The notes: generated by a model from the letters alone, not told the origin. A stretch of DNA of 64,000 nucleotides from Marinilabiliaceae bacterium JC017 (GCA_004296775.1 RHGE01000003.1:62001-126000); one strand, 5' to 3'. Shown: positions 28,012 to 37,993, counted from the first letter of the stretch. Made by a program: numbers and translations.

Positions 28012-31000
28012 ATGAAAAAGTTTTATTTAATCATTACTCTTGTATGGTTGTTGGGTAGTGTTGCCATGGCGCAATTTATCCAAAAACTGCCGGACAATTC
28101 CCCACAAAATGTCGAGCGGATTAATACTTATCAACTGAGGACAGTTACAACTAAAGTTGATCTGGAGGAACGCTGGAAAGAGCAGACGAAAAAAAATAAA
28201 GAACGTGCTTCTTTATTAAAAAGTAGTTCCGACTGTTCCTCGATCATACTTAGAGGTAAGTACGGTTGGGATCTCGTTAAAGTACTTAAAGAAACACCTG
28301 TCTCTTGTTTGGATAAGTTTATGCTTAAAACCTACGATTACGATATAAGACAGGCATATGAGTATAATAATTTTGAAAACCTTCGTATAGTACTCGATGA
28401 AATCAAAGGCCTTGTTCAGAGAGGTGAGTATGATGGTACCAATAGTTGTGGAATAGCTGGATTAGTTTATTTCGTAAGAGGCTATGTGTATTGGTCTTGG
28501 ACCCAAGATAACCTGGATATTGAAAAAATACCGTATTTATATGATCGGATTGTATCTACTTTTACCGTTTTAGGTAACCAACCACAGCTTTATACTTCTA
28601 AGGATCCATCCAATGCTGCTATTCTTGAGCAATTTTTATTGGTGGCCGATTTTCAAAATGCTGGTAATACCGTTACCTGGCGGGGTGAGTTTTTAAATGC
28701 TGTAGTAAAAACCATGAAGGAAATTTCTTCGGAAAAGATTTTTGCCATCGAGGATCAGCAAACCCGGAAGGCCTTTCTTAGTGCTTATTCACGGTTGAAT
28801 TTTTACTTCTTTCGAGGTTCCTTTGTGCCAGGACAGAGTGATGAAGGAATGGAGACAGCAATTAATAACAATCCTGAGTTTTATACCGAGCTGGAAAGAA
28901 TTCTAAAGGATACGGAACTGATGGAAAATGCGGAGTCTTCTTTTTTTATTCGCGATTTAGCCGGTGAACTGGGACGTTTGGCTAGTATGTATAGTCAGCG
29001 TGATAAGGTAAAGTCGTTGGCAGAAAAGATTATACAGGTACTTCCGGAAGGCAGTGAAGCTTGGTTGGCTTTGTTGGACAAGTATACTTATTCCGCTGAA
29101 GTGGATGATCTTGGTGAATACAATATGGAAACTGTCAAGGAAGATATTTATAACAAGTTATTTCCTTATACATATGAATTTGATGGCGGTGCATTATTAA
29201 TGAAAACCGGTTTGCCAATCGAGACTGCTATTCATCAATACCACGCAGCTAAAATGGTGCAAGCTCAATTCTTTCGTATGTCACAAACAACTGAGCCAGT
29301 GCCGGGTGATGAGCATGAAACCTTAATAATGCAAGTGTATTCTACTTTATCAGATTACAAGAATTACCAACCATTCTTAACAGGTATAAGTGCTGATAAT
29401 GGTGGTATGTACATTGAAAATATCTGTACATTTTATACCTACGAAAGAAGGGTTCCGCAAGACAGTTATTTATCCCTCGAAGAGTTGTTTAGACATGAGT
29501 ACACGCACTATCTGCAAGGCCGTTTTCTTATTCATGGTGATTGGCTAACGACCGAAATACTGCAAAACCATCAGGGAATCTGGTTTGAAGAAGGACAGGC
29601 TGAATGTTGTGCCTGGTCCACCCGCGATGAAGGAATGAAAAAAAGGAACAATATCATTAGTCAATTAGTTCCTGATAAGGGAAACTACATGACTTTGAAT
29701 AAAGTGGTGCATTCTTCCTATGATAATGGAACTCAGTTTTATAATTATGCTTGTGCGTTGATGTATTATTTTATGGAAAAAGATCCTAATTATCTGAATC
29801 AATTCATTGATGCGGCTAAAGCTAATGACGTTGAAAAATGGAAGAAGTTAAGAGAAGATTTGGGTAATGATGCTGATCTGCAAAAAGTGTTTAATGCTTA
29901 TCTGGATGAGCTGATTGCCAGGTATCAAGCCGGAGAGTATAGTGACCCAAGTACCCAATGGGTACCAGAGACCAGGTTGACCTGTAATAATAAAGATCAG
30001 TTTATTAATGAGTTTGAAACGGCTACCGGATTAGACGTTGTAAGTTCAGAAACAATTGAAACAGGGGGGTATCCGCGGATTAAGTTAACTGTAAATCTTA
30101 CTTCACAGGATAATGTTAACCGTATTGCTGCTGCAAAAGCCTTTAATGAGCAATTGGATGCTGCTCTTAAGCGTTTAAATTCAGTAGAGGCCATTAACAA
30201 TTATCTTTATACCAATGCCTATTTTGGGAAGTTAGTTCACGATGGTACGAGATATACTACCACGGCCATTTTTGATGGTCCATTTAGAGGTGTAGATACC
30301 GATTATGATACCGATGGGGATGGTGTAGTTGATGGTGACGATGACTTTCCTAACGATTTCTTAGGTTATGATGATGCCAATGGTAATGGTGTGCTTGATC
30401 CTGAAGAAATGCCAGATACAGACGGTGATGGTATGCCGGATGGCTGGGAGAAATTGTATAATCTTGATATGAATGATGCTTCGGATGCTGATAAGGATGG
30501 TGACGGTGATTTTAACAGCAACCTGTTTGAGTGGCAAAACAATACTGATCCTACCGATTATAATAGTTGTATTCCGGTAGGGGATATGGTAAATCGTTTC
30601 ACAATCGAAGAAGATAGGAGAAATAAAGGTGACGAGATGAAGTCTCAAGACGGTTCATGGGTTGGTATCGGTTGGGAAACTTCTGATGACAATTTACCAT
30701 TAAAGAAGTATACTGATATTAAGTTGTACTGGGAATCCTCTATGCCTATTGAAATTCTTAAAGCTGATAATACGAAAGAAGAGTATTTTGAGGATAAAGA
30801 TATAGATTTGGGAACTACGGGCATAAAAGACGCTCCGGCTATGTCAGGTGTTATTTCATTTCCTGATTTCGATATTAATGATTTTCCTGATTTCTATTCT
30901 CATTGGATTTATTTTCAAGTGAGATGTATGGAAGACGGGTACTTGAATCTGAAATTTAGATGGGAATCCTCTGCTTTTGAAGCGAATTTGGAAAATAACA

Positions 31001-31899
31001 TAGTTGAAGATTACTTCATTCTAGGAAATGTTCAGGGAATGTTAAACTCACCTTCCAATGTAATTGCATCGATTGATGAATATACAAACAAGGTTGAGGT
31101 TAAGTGGGATATAGTTGAAGGAGCAACAAGTTATAAGGTCTTTAGGTCTGCGCAAAGTGATTTCTCCAATGCAGTTGAGAAAAAGGAGATAACAGATCTG
31201 GCTGGTATCGTAGAAGAAAATGTAATTACTTATGAGGATGTAGATGTTGTGAGAAATGTAGACTACTTCTATAAAGTTCAGGCGGTAAATGGTTCAGTTG
31301 CCAGTGATCTTTCACTTCAAACTGCCGGAAGAGCCTTGTTGCCATTGCCAAAAACGCCTTCTAACTTTGCATTTGATTTGACCAATAATGGGGAAAAATT
31401 AGTAATTCTTAGTTGGGACGCTGTTGACTTTGCTGCTAATTACATAGTTTATCGTTCAGTAAACGCAGATATGTCAGATAAACAAGTGGCTGGTGAATCA
31501 GATGATACTGAACTGATAGATAACGTTGATGATATATCAGGTGATTTTATCTATTATCAGGTGGTGGCGAAAAATGCAAAAGGGGAGAGTGATGCTTCTG
31601 GTATCGCTAAAGTTTCACTTATTGCAAACAGTACAATTGACAAGGAAGTAAACGAAGGACTCACAGTTGTATATCAACGTTCTGCTAAAATTCTCACAGG
31701 ATTGTTAACATGTAACGAGACTGGTGAGTTTACAGTTGAGTTGTTTAATATTGGTGGTGTTTGTGTAATGCAAAAACAACAAGATAAAGCAACTAATGAT
31801 ATAACGTTTGATTGCCCTACAACAGGATTGTCAAATGGTATTTATATTTTATCTGTTAGGATTAATGGAAAAGTCTTCGTGAAGAAGATTAATATCTGA
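28012..31899 (+). CDS. secreted M9-type metalloprotease with type IX secretion tail
   Basis: A 1295-aa secreted protease of the collagenase-like M9 family. Signal peptide (about residues 1-20), N-terminal helical region, catalytic domain with the zinc motif HEYTH (about residue 495) and the downstream glutamate in WFEEGQAE (about 524). Then a calcium-binding run of DTDGDG-type repeats (about 763-850), a beta-sandwich, two FN3-like domains (about 1010-1205) and a C-terminal type IX sorting domain (about 1215-1295: FTVELFNIGGVCV, GLSNGIYILSVRINGKVFVKKI). It would be exported by the T9SS and fixed or released at the surface to degrade proteins. A terminator follows at 31929. Confidence 0.88.
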   Translation: MKKFYLIITLVWLLGSVAMAQFIQKLPDNSPQNVERINTYQLRTVTTKVDLEERWKEQTKKNKERASLLKSSSDCSSIILRGKYGWDLVKVLKETPVSCLDKFMLKTYDYDIRQAYEYNNFENLRIVLDEIKGLVQRGEYDGTNSCGIAGLVYFVRGYVYWSWTQDNLDIEKIPYLYDRIVSTFTVLGNQPQLYTSKDPSNAAILEQFLLVADFQNAGNTVTWRGEFLNAVVKTMKEISSEKIFAIEDQQTRKAFLSAYSRLNFYFFRGSFVPGQSDEGMETAINNNPEFYTELERILKDTELMENAESSFFIRDLAGELGRLASMYSQRDKVKSLAEKIIQVLPEGSEAWLALLDKYTYSAEVDDLGEYNMETVKEDIYNKLFPYTYEFDGGALLMKTGLPIETAIHQYHAAKMVQAQFFRMSQTTEPVPGDEHETLIMQVYSTLSDYKNYQPFLTGISADNGGMYIENICTFYTYERRVPQDSYLSLEELFRHEYTHYLQGRFLIHGDWLTTEILQNHQGIWFEEGQAECCAWSTRDEGMKKRNNIISQLVPDKGNYMTLNKVVHSSYDNGTQFYNYACALMYYFMEKDPNYLNQFIDAAKANDVEKWKKLREDLGNDADLQKVFNAYLDELIARYQAGEYSDPSTQWVPETRLTCNNKDQFINEFETATGLDVVSSETIETGGYPRIKLTVNLTSQDNVNRIAAAKAFNEQLDAALKRLNSVEAINNYLYTNAYFGKLVHDGTRYTTTAIFDGPFRGVDTDYDTDGDGVVDGDDDFPNDFLGYDDANGNGVLDPEEMPDTDGDGMPDGWEKLYNLDMNDASDADKDGDGDFNSNLFEWQNNTDPTDYNSCIPVGDMVNRFTIEEDRRNKGDEMKSQDGSWVGIGWETSDDNLPLKKYTDIKLYWESSMPIEILKADNTKEEYFEDKDIDLGTTGIKDAPAMSGVISFPDFDINDFPDFYSHWIYFQVRCMEDGYLNLKFRWESSAFEANLENNIVEDYFILGNVQGMLNSPSNVIASIDEYTNKVEVKWDIVEGATSYKVFRSAQSDFSNAVEKKEITDLAGIVEENVITYEDVDVVRNVDYFYKVQAVNGSVASDLSLQTAGRALLPLPKTPSNFAFDLTNNGEKLVILSWDAVDFAANYIVYRSVNADMSDKQVAGESDDTELIDNVDDISGDFIYYQVVAKNAKGESDASGIAKVSLIANSTIDKEVNEGLTVVYQRSAKILTGLLTCNETGEFTVELFNIGGVCVMQKQQDKATNDITFDCPTTGLSNGIYILSVRINGKVFVKKINI

Positions 31900-31928
31900 T
31901 AATTTCCTTTCTTTAATTGTTCAAGTTG

Positions 31929-31966
31929 AAGGTCGTCAATCGGAAAGCCGATGACGGCCTTTTTTT
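31929..31966 (+). terminator. terminator of the metalloprotease gene
   Basis: AAGGTCGTCAATCGG pairs imperfectly with CCGATGACGGCCTT and is followed by a T run. Confidence 0.85.
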
Positions 31967-32219
31967 GTATATATTATCAGTGTTTAATGTTGATCAATAG
32001 TGGAAAAATACTGATTTTCAAATAGGGGCATATTTATTGATCGGATTAACACGATGGTGAATTCCTGCAAATTGTAGGTTGTTTTAAATGCCAATTGGTT
32101 GAAGAGAATCCTTGTGGGTATCGTGGTGAGACTGGTCTTTGTGGTGAAGGCATAAGAAAATGGGAGCAGTAGTTAACAAAATGTTCCGGAAAGTTGTTTA
32201 ACCTTAAACCCGGGGAATT

Positions 32220-32861
32220 ATGAAATCATTTGATCAGATTTTTCAAGCCAATAGAAGTTGGGTGCGCAAAAAGGAGATGTTGGATAAAGACTATTTCAAG
32301 AAACTGGCAATGGGGCAGCAGCCAAAATACCTCTGGATTGGGTGTTCTGATAGTCGGGTGCCAGAAACGGAGATCACAGGCACTGAACCCGGCGAAATAT
32401 TTGTCCATCGGAATATTGCTAACCTGGTCAATAGTAATGATCCCAATGTGATGAGTGTACTCAAGTATGCAGTGGATTATTTAAAAGTCAAACATATTGT
32501 TGTTTGCGGGCACTATGAATGTGGTGGTGTGAAGGCGGCCATTGATAACCTGCACGATGAATACCTGGGAGACTGGATTGTGGATATTAAAAAGACCTAT
32601 AAGACCCATAAAAAAGATCTGAAGCTCTATGGTGATGAACGCACCTTGGCTAACCGTTTATCAGAGTTGAGTGTGGTGAAACAGGTTGAAAAACTTTGCG
32701 ATACTGCTATTGTGCAAAATGCCTGGGAGAGGGGGCATCGTTTGTTTATTCATGGTTGGATATTTGATATTACTACCGGCAAGTTGAAAACCCTAATGGA
32801 AATAAACCCGGATAATTTACCGGATGATATTTTGGAAGCTATTGGTGGGGAAAAAGTTTAG
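32220..32861 (+). CDS. beta-class carbonic anhydrase
   Basis: A 213-aa cytoplasmic zinc enzyme that interconverts carbon dioxide and bicarbonate. Ligand and catalytic residues are in GCSDSRVPE (Cys42, Asp44, Arg46) and in CGHYECGG (His near 98, Cys near 101). Length and the C-terminal GWIFDITTGKL match the bacterial Can type. It stands alone with a terminator at 32945. Confidence 0.93.
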   Translation: MKSFDQIFQANRSWVRKKEMLDKDYFKKLAMGQQPKYLWIGCSDSRVPETEITGTEPGEIFVHRNIANLVNSNDPNVMSVLKYAVDYLKVKHIVVCGHYECGGVKAAIDNLHDEYLGDWIVDIKKTYKTHKKDLKLYGDERTLANRLSELSVVKQVEKLCDTAIVQNAWERGHRLFIHGWIFDITTGKLKTLMEINPDNLPDDILEAIGGEKV

Positions 32862-32944
32862 AAAATCAGTATAATTATCAGAATTAGGAAAGTGACTGAT
32901 AAGAGTGTCTGGCTGAAATGCGTTCCGGATACATAAAATAAAGA

Positions 32945-32978
32945 AGCCGTTCCGTGTAATGATGGAATGGCTTTTTTT
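32945..32978 (+). terminator. terminator of the carbonic anhydrase gene
   Basis: AGCCGTTCC pairs with GGAATGGCT across a 9-base loop and is followed by seven T's. Confidence 0.8.
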
Positions 32979-33620
32979 AGGTGACTTTTGTAGTTCGAAA
33001 AATGGTTTAAAGATTAGTTGGTGAGGTGAATAGTGAAGATAACTGTATTATTCTTAACGCTTCAATCCATTAAATATTCTGACGCTATTTGTTGAAGATG
33101 GTCTGAATAATCCCCTATGTGCCAAAATATTATTAAGCAGTTGTAACTTAACGTTATTCATAATGCTCCTTAGTTATTTTGGATACTAACGTTTTTAGCT
33201 AATAGATCAGAGATTGATGTTGCCTTTGTGACTTGAATTCAGGTTAGATAATTAAATAATTACAAAAGTTTAGAATACAATTAATGTTCAAGTATTGATA
33301 ATACTCCTAGTCTAACGAAGAAGTGAAAGTATTCAAATAGTTGTTTTCTATACCATCTAAACGTAAAAATAATAGAATCTCTTCATAAAAATGTCAAGGT
33401 AAAGTCAGTTAAATTTATAAATAGTCTGTATTAAATATGCACTATGTGTGACTTTAGTCTGAATCAAATACACTAAAGACTGTTTTTTGACCCGTTTCAT
33501 GGCCAGTGTAGCCATGAAGGAATTTATAATCCAGGTATTGGGTTCTAAAATCAATTATATCCATCATCTAGTTTAATTTGATCGTGATAGAAAGTTGTAA
33601 TGCGAATCACGTTTTACGCT
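32979..33620. other. AT-rich boundary region before the T6SS payload genes
   Basis: No gene or clear repeat is seen. It separates the housekeeping part of the window from the T6SS cargo region. CATGGCCAGTGTAGCCATG at 33499 is an isolated small hairpin. Confidence 0.4.
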
Positions 33621-33753
33621 ATCTCTTGAAATGGTAATGGTTAGGTCTTAGACTTCAAGGCATACACCGTTTTTTCAGTCCCATTTTCAGGGACCGGGTT
33701 TCAAAGCATGTTACATAATAAAGGATTGAAGTTTCTATATTTTTTAAGAGCAG
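33621..33753. repeat. cassette-flanking repeat R7, copy 1
   Basis: Shares GACTTCAAGGCA, CAGTCCCATTTTCAGG, TTTCAAAGCATGTTACATAA and TTGAAGTTTCTATATTTTTT with 46476-46607; a shorter form lies at 35616-35684. In the other two places it directly touches the 5' end of a displaced effector tail. No such tail is recognisable at the end of this copy. Confidence 0.7.
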
Positions 33754-33940
33754 CCTGAAAAAAAGCCTCTTCGAGGGATGTTGCATTAAGCTGATTGTCT
33801 ATGAGAAGTGTGGTCTATTTCTATTTGTTTCCCTCTCTAACTTCTGACCTCTAACCTCTCTATATATTTTCATCTGTCTCCAAGTATTTCCATCCAATTT
33901 GAACAACATGTTGGTAAAAGTCGCTGCCTAAACGCCTACT
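33754..33940. repeat. composite repeat R4, inverted copy
   Basis: Reads CCTGAAAAAAAGCCTCTTCGAGGG at its left and CAACATGTTGGTAAAAG at its right, with pyrimidine-rich simple sequence between. On the minus strand the left hairpin has a T run, so it can end transcripts from the immunity gene at 33995. Nearly the same segment lies at 46608-46813. Confidence 0.7.
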
Positions 33941-33994
33941 CTCTTATCATAAAGGATAGTTGGCCGGTTTATAATATCCGGTTAGCTCTTATTA

Positions 33995-35041
33995 TCAAGT
34001 AATCAGATCCATGACCTTATCCAGGAAAGTAACCTGTTTTTCTTTGTCTTTAACTATTTCTACATTGAACTTCTCTGTTTTCGAGGGGCGATCAATGTAA
34101 CCGTATTGATCGGCACGGGCATAAATAATGCGGCCATCTTCAAATTCATAGCGGAGTACTATATAGGCCTGTGGTGTGATGTCGGTATCACTGTAAATCA
34201 TCTTGGCAATTTCCCAGGTGCCATGTTTTTCAGGGCTGTACCATTCCGACCCGGTTTCCCGGTAGAAGGTTTCAATGTTGGTGCGTTGCGAAGCGGCCCG
34301 TTCTGCCTCATGTTCGGGGGTGTGTTCCGGTGTATGGATAAAACTGGGGTATAGGGGTTCTGGAAACCCTTCGGCTTTACGTCGTTGAAAATCCCGCTCG
34401 CGGTATGGGTCAAAGGCCTTACCACGAGGTAAAGGCCGGTTCTTGTCCATGTACCAGGTGTATAGGGATATTACTGTTTGGGGACTTGAACCTCCCATAT
34501 CCCTGCCCCAGGTGCGAGGTTTGGGTAAAACCAAGGTAAGACTGGTAGATCCCATGCGGCTGGTAGAGAGGCCATATTTTAGTTTGCTGAATTCCATGGT
34601 ACAGCTTCCTTTTCCGTACATCAAAGGCATGGTAACGGTACCGTCTAGCCGATTATATATATATGGGGGATGAAAAAATGAGTAGTATCCCAAAAAGGCT
34701 GAAAGAAATACTATGGCAAAGAAAGCTACAAAACCAAACCAATGAAATTCAGAGATTGGATGATCTGCGTAGATCGCTTCTACTGCAAATGGCAAAATCA
34801 TTAACAAGGCTCCAATAAACCATACTCGAAAGCCAACTTGTGCTGAGCTGGTTTCATCTTTAACCATGTATTTGTCATCAATATATAAAATGTAGGGACT
34901 TTTTTCATCCTCTTTTGTGATTTCATACTCTCCATTATATATGCGTTTCTCCACCCAGGATTCCGGTGTTTCTCCGTATACTACTTTTTCGTATTCGTGG
35001 TGGGTAATGAAACGGTAATATTTTTTGTCTCTCTCTTCCAT
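33995..35041 (-). CDS. two-TM immunity protein, duplicate copy
   Basis: A 348-aa protein, paralogous over its whole length to the one at 46869. About residues 1-60 are cytoplasmic, two membrane helices follow near 70-125, and the last 200 residues are nearly identical between the copies. The membrane segments differ clearly between the copies. It follows a displaced tail of the VasX-like effector (35091), as its paralogue follows the complete effector, so it is inferred to be the cognate immunity protein against a membrane-acting toxin. I know of no named family for it. Confidence 0.7.
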   Translation of the reverse strand: MEERDKKYYRFITHHEYEKVVYGETPESWVEKRIYNGEYEITKEDEKSPYILYIDDKYMVKDETSSAQVGFRVWFIGALLMILPFAVEAIYADHPISEFHWFGFVAFFAIVFLSAFLGYYSFFHPPYIYNRLDGTVTMPLMYGKGSCTMEFSKLKYGLSTSRMGSTSLTLVLPKPRTWGRDMGGSSPQTVISLYTWYMDKNRPLPRGKAFDPYRERDFQRRKAEGFPEPLYPSFIHTPEHTPEHEAERAASQRTNIETFYRETGSEWYSPEKHGTWEIAKMIYSDTDITPQAYIVLRYEFEDGRIIYARADQYGYIDRPSKTEKFNVEIVKDKEKQVTFLDKVMDLIT

Positions 35042-35090
35042 TTTTATGTCTTAATTTTTAGCTAATAGTGCGTATCTATGAAACATTGTT

Positions 35091-35546
35091 TTAACCGAGG
35101 GTAATAATGCTGTAATTTCCTTTCAATGGGTTGTTGGCCCTGTCGTCGTGATACAGTTTTTGCGTGATGGCAATCACCCGCCGGTTAGCATCCGCATTGT
35201 TGTAAGGAAAAAAATCTTCACTGCCATAGGGAAGCATAAGTCGTACGAAGACTTTGCAAAAAGCACCACTACCAACGTTTTTTGTGTATTTGTCAATGTT
35301 AACCTTAATTTTCAGGAATACGCCCTTTTTCTCTTTGGTGAAGGTGACATTGTCGGTTCTCATACTGGCATAACTCTTCTGATGCTGCGGATAGAATTTC
35401 GCATCCACCAAAGCATTGTTTAGGCAATCGTCGGAGTTGAAGTGGTGAAGAAATGGAATGGCGATCTCAAACCGGTTGTACCACCCGTAAAGTATGTTTC
35501 TGTCTCCTATAACTGTTTCGGTCCCTTTTACCTGTATGGTGGGCAT
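35091..35546 (-). CDS. displaced C-terminal module of the VasX-like effector
   Basis: A copy of the last 170 or so residues of the effector at 47959, starting in frame right after a stop codon at 35613. The retained part begins with HKKRPNLEDPHQAF and then MPTIQVKGT, which makes a beta-rich domain about 85 percent alike to the full effector's end. The first ATG is at 35546, 22 codons into the homology. The upstream two thirds of the effector are absent, so this is an orphan module that cannot be secreted by itself. It lies beside its immunity gene (33995) and directly touches an R7 repeat on its 5' side. Confidence 0.65.
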   Translation of the reverse strand: MPTIQVKGTETVIGDRNILYGWYNRFEIAIPFLHHFNSDDCLNNALVDAKFYPQHQKSYASMRTDNVTFTKEKKGVFLKIKVNIDKYTKNVGSGAFCKVFVRLMLPYGSEDFFPYNNADANRRVIAITQKLYHDDRANNPLKGNYSIITLG

Positions 35547-35615
35547 AATCAACTCTTCGGCCAGTTTCAGGAAGGCCTGGTGAGGATCTTCCAGGTTGGG
35601 GCGTTTTTTGTGCTA

Positions 35616-35684
35616 TTTCTGAAATTGTAATGGTTTAATCATAGCCTTCAAGGCACACTCCGTTTCCTCAGTCCCATTTGCAGG
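35616..35684. repeat. cassette-flanking repeat R7, short copy 2
   Basis: CTTCAAGGCACACTCCGTTTCCTCAG is shared with copies at 33621 and 46476. It touches the stop codon that precedes the displaced effector module. Confidence 0.6.
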
Positions 35685-35901
35685 GTGGGGGAGTAGGATG
35701 TACAAAAAATAGTATTGCAAAAACCTTCAATAAGTTTTTGCTTGTCTTGAAAATCTCCAACAAGAGGATTGGCACCTTCTGTTGGAGGCTTATTAATGTT
35801 ATTGGGGAATTAACTACCGTTAGATCGGAGCAGGTTAGAACGCAGGTAAACCAATAAACTTGCCTGTATCCCGTTTTTTTACTGTTAATTTTTATTTGAT
35901 A

Positions 35902-36867
35902 CTATTCCAGCTGTATGCGATCATAAACCCGTTGTGGAATTTTCCGTTCCCAGCCATTCTTTTTCATTAGTTCGATGTATTTCAGATAGGCTTTCCTGGC
36001 ATTTTCATTTTCTTGTAGCCCCCAATAGGCATCGCCCAGATTAATATAGGCTACTGTGCGGTTGGGGAATTTTTCAATGATTTTTTCGAGGAGAAAGGAA
36101 GTTTCTTCATATAAACCTATTTGCTCCAAATAGTAGCTAATATTGTTGTATTCGATCACATTTTTTAATGTTAAAGGAAACTTGTTCAATAAGGCCTGAT
36201 ATCTTTCTTTGTCCTGTAATATATGAATATTGTTTGCTTCAAACCTTTGGGCGAACTCTTTTATAGAGCCCTCAATGTAATAATGTTTATTACAAGAGAA
36301 ATCTCTTGTGGTTGGTTCGGGTATTTGTTTAATCCTTTTTGACGCAGAGTTAGTATTCAGATTTGCAAAACTTAAATCTTGCCTCACTTCACATATGTAT
36401 GTTTTAGTATAATCATTAATCCATTCAGTAGTTTCGTAAATAGTCCTAGTTAAAATCCATGAAGAATCTTCATAAGCAATATAATAGGTGGCAACATCCT
36501 TTCCCCTATCAGGAAAATAAGTTCGAATCAATAATACTTCCTTTTCGTTTTGGACTTGTTTAATTTTATCAATAATCCTACCTCCATCTTCAGAGAAGTT
36601 AACACTCTTGAGGACTATCTGATATTTACTATCTTTCTTTTCAAAGAAGTACAATTCATTTCCTGCATAGGCACTATTACTAACTACCTTATCTAATATT
36701 CCATCTTTATTAATATCCACATCAACGATGAAGTAATTGCTATTACATGAGAATTCTTCTAGTTTTTGGGCAGAAATAAGGGTGTTTAAATAACTATTAA
36801 CAAAACCAATCCTAAATAACATGAACAAAGTTAATCCACTACTTTTTATTAATACACTTTTTATCAT
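35902..36867 (-). CDS. exported TPR-containing immunity protein
   Basis: A 321-aa protein with an N-terminal signal segment (about residues 1-33), a beta-rich region beginning YFIVDVDINKDGILDKVVSNSAYAGNELYFFE that resembles VCBS/FG-GAP-like folds, and a C-terminal tetratricopeptide pair (about 255-310: TVAYINLGDAYWGLQENENARKAYLKYIELM). It begins with its own ATG inside the last codons of the GH19 module at 36839 (29-bp overlap), so the two are coupled. Position and export fit an immunity protein that blocks a muramidase in the periplasm. Confidence 0.65.
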   Translation of the reverse strand: MIKSVLIKSSGLTLFMLFRIGFVNSYLNTLISAQKLEEFSCNSNYFIVDVDINKDGILDKVVSNSAYAGNELYFFEKKDSKYQIVLKSVNFSEDGGRIIDKIKQVQNEKEVLLIRTYFPDRGKDVATYYIAYEDSSWILTRTIYETTEWINDYTKTYICEVRQDLSFANLNTNSASKRIKQIPEPTTRDFSCNKHYYIEGSIKEFAQRFEANNIHILQDKERYQALLNKFPLTLKNVIEYNNISYYLEQIGLYEETSFLLEKIIEKFPNRTVAYINLGDAYWGLQENENARKAYLKYIELMKKNGWERKIPQRVYDRIQLE

Positions 36868-37993
36868 ATTCGAAAATTTCTTTTAGTTTTTTAAGGTACT
36901 CTCTTCTTTCTAATAAACCATTGCTTCCACCATTTACAAGCCAACTTATAACATCAACATAATCATCGTCTGCTATTAAATTTAAATCAATTGTGCCATA
37001 ATTCTTGACTTGTCCTTTTGTAGTATATGATATTTTCGTCTTGGGATAGTTGGGATTTTTATCCGTAACATATGAGGGAGCCGATGAAGGAGCTTTCCAA
37101 TTTGAACCAACAGATAATTTTTTTCCCTGCTTCCAAAACCAACCAGCAGAGTCAATAGCATTGAATAAATCATTAGAAATAATATCAGGAGTAATTATGT
37201 AATCTTTACCACTGTACTGTTTGTACATTTTATAATTGCTTTCCCAGGTTAGTTGCATTAGTCCTCTACCTATAAATGGCGCATAACTTGCAGATTCATT
37301 ATATTCTTTTGTTGTTCTGTATCTATCTGTCTCATGATATGTTTGTGCAATAAAATGAAATTTTCTAATACATGTATTTATTTCATATTTTTTAAATGCT
37401 TTATTTAATTCTTCTACCAATCGTTCATATGTTTTATCTTCAGAAGGAAGGTTGCAATTTGATTTAAAGAAAATATTTTCTTTATTGTCTCCAGTATAAA
37501 TCGACGATTCAGACTTTCGTAAAGAAACAATTATCTCTTTCAATTCTTGCACTGTCAAATCCCTATCACAAAAGCATCCTCCTATCCTCCTCATCTGCTC
37601 CACAAAAGCCACCGGGTGGAAATGATAAACTTTAGGGCTGGCCGGGAAATAAGCTAATTGCGGTTCTTTTTTATTAGACCTGTCATGTATATTTATTTCC
37701 CAGGGTAATCTTTTTCTTGTTATGTTTCTGGAGGGGTCGAAAATCCAATCCTCTGGAATACCTGGTTTCACCGGCACCTTCACTTCCTTCCAAAAGTTAA
37801 AGGCCTGCAACTTGCTGTCCAGGTTGGTGAGTATTTGTTCTTTCTTCTGTTCCAGCTTCTTCTTTTTACTGCTATCTTCTTCCTTTTTGATTCCTTCGTT
37901 GAGTAATGCTTCCACTTCCGGTTTGAGAGTTGCGTAATCAACGCCCCATTCGCTGTGGTGGTAGCAGATCATTTTCGAGAGTTTTTGATTCAC
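36839..37993 (-). CDS. displaced effector tail with GH19-like muramidase domain (orphan 3)
   Basis: Homology to the 1044-aa effector begins in frame at 38050, immediately behind the stop codon of the preceding immunity gene; the best start codon is a GTG at 37993. The first 140 residues match the effector's middle region and end in YHFHPVAFVEQMRR. The remainder is a lysozyme/chitinase-like GH19 domain: FHFIAQTYHETDRY (catalytic Glu near residue 222), GRGLMQLTWESNYKMY and SAGWFWKQG. It would cleave peptidoglycan glycan strands. It lacks the N-terminal domains needed for loading onto VgrG/PAAR, so it is a displaced tail, apparently intact. Its immunity gene follows with overlap. Confidence 0.75.
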   Translation of the reverse strand: MNQKLSKMICYHHSEWGVDYATLKPEVEALLNEGIKKEEDSSKKKKLEQKKEQILTNLDSKLQAFNFWKEVKVPVKPGIPEDWIFDPSRNITRKRLPWEINIHDRSNKKEPQLAYFPASPKVYHFHPVAFVEQMRRIGGCFCDRDLTVQELKEIIVSLRKSESSIYTGDNKENIFFKSNCNLPSEDKTYERLVEELNKAFKKYEINTCIRKFHFIAQTYHETDRYRTTKEYNESASYAPFIGRGLMQLTWESNYKMYKQYSGKDYIITPDIISNDLFNAIDSAGWFWKQGKKLSVGSNWKAPSSAPSYVTDKNPNYPKTKISYTTKGQVKNYGTIDLNLIADDDYVDVISWLVNGGSNGLLERREYLKKLKEIFEYDKKCINKK

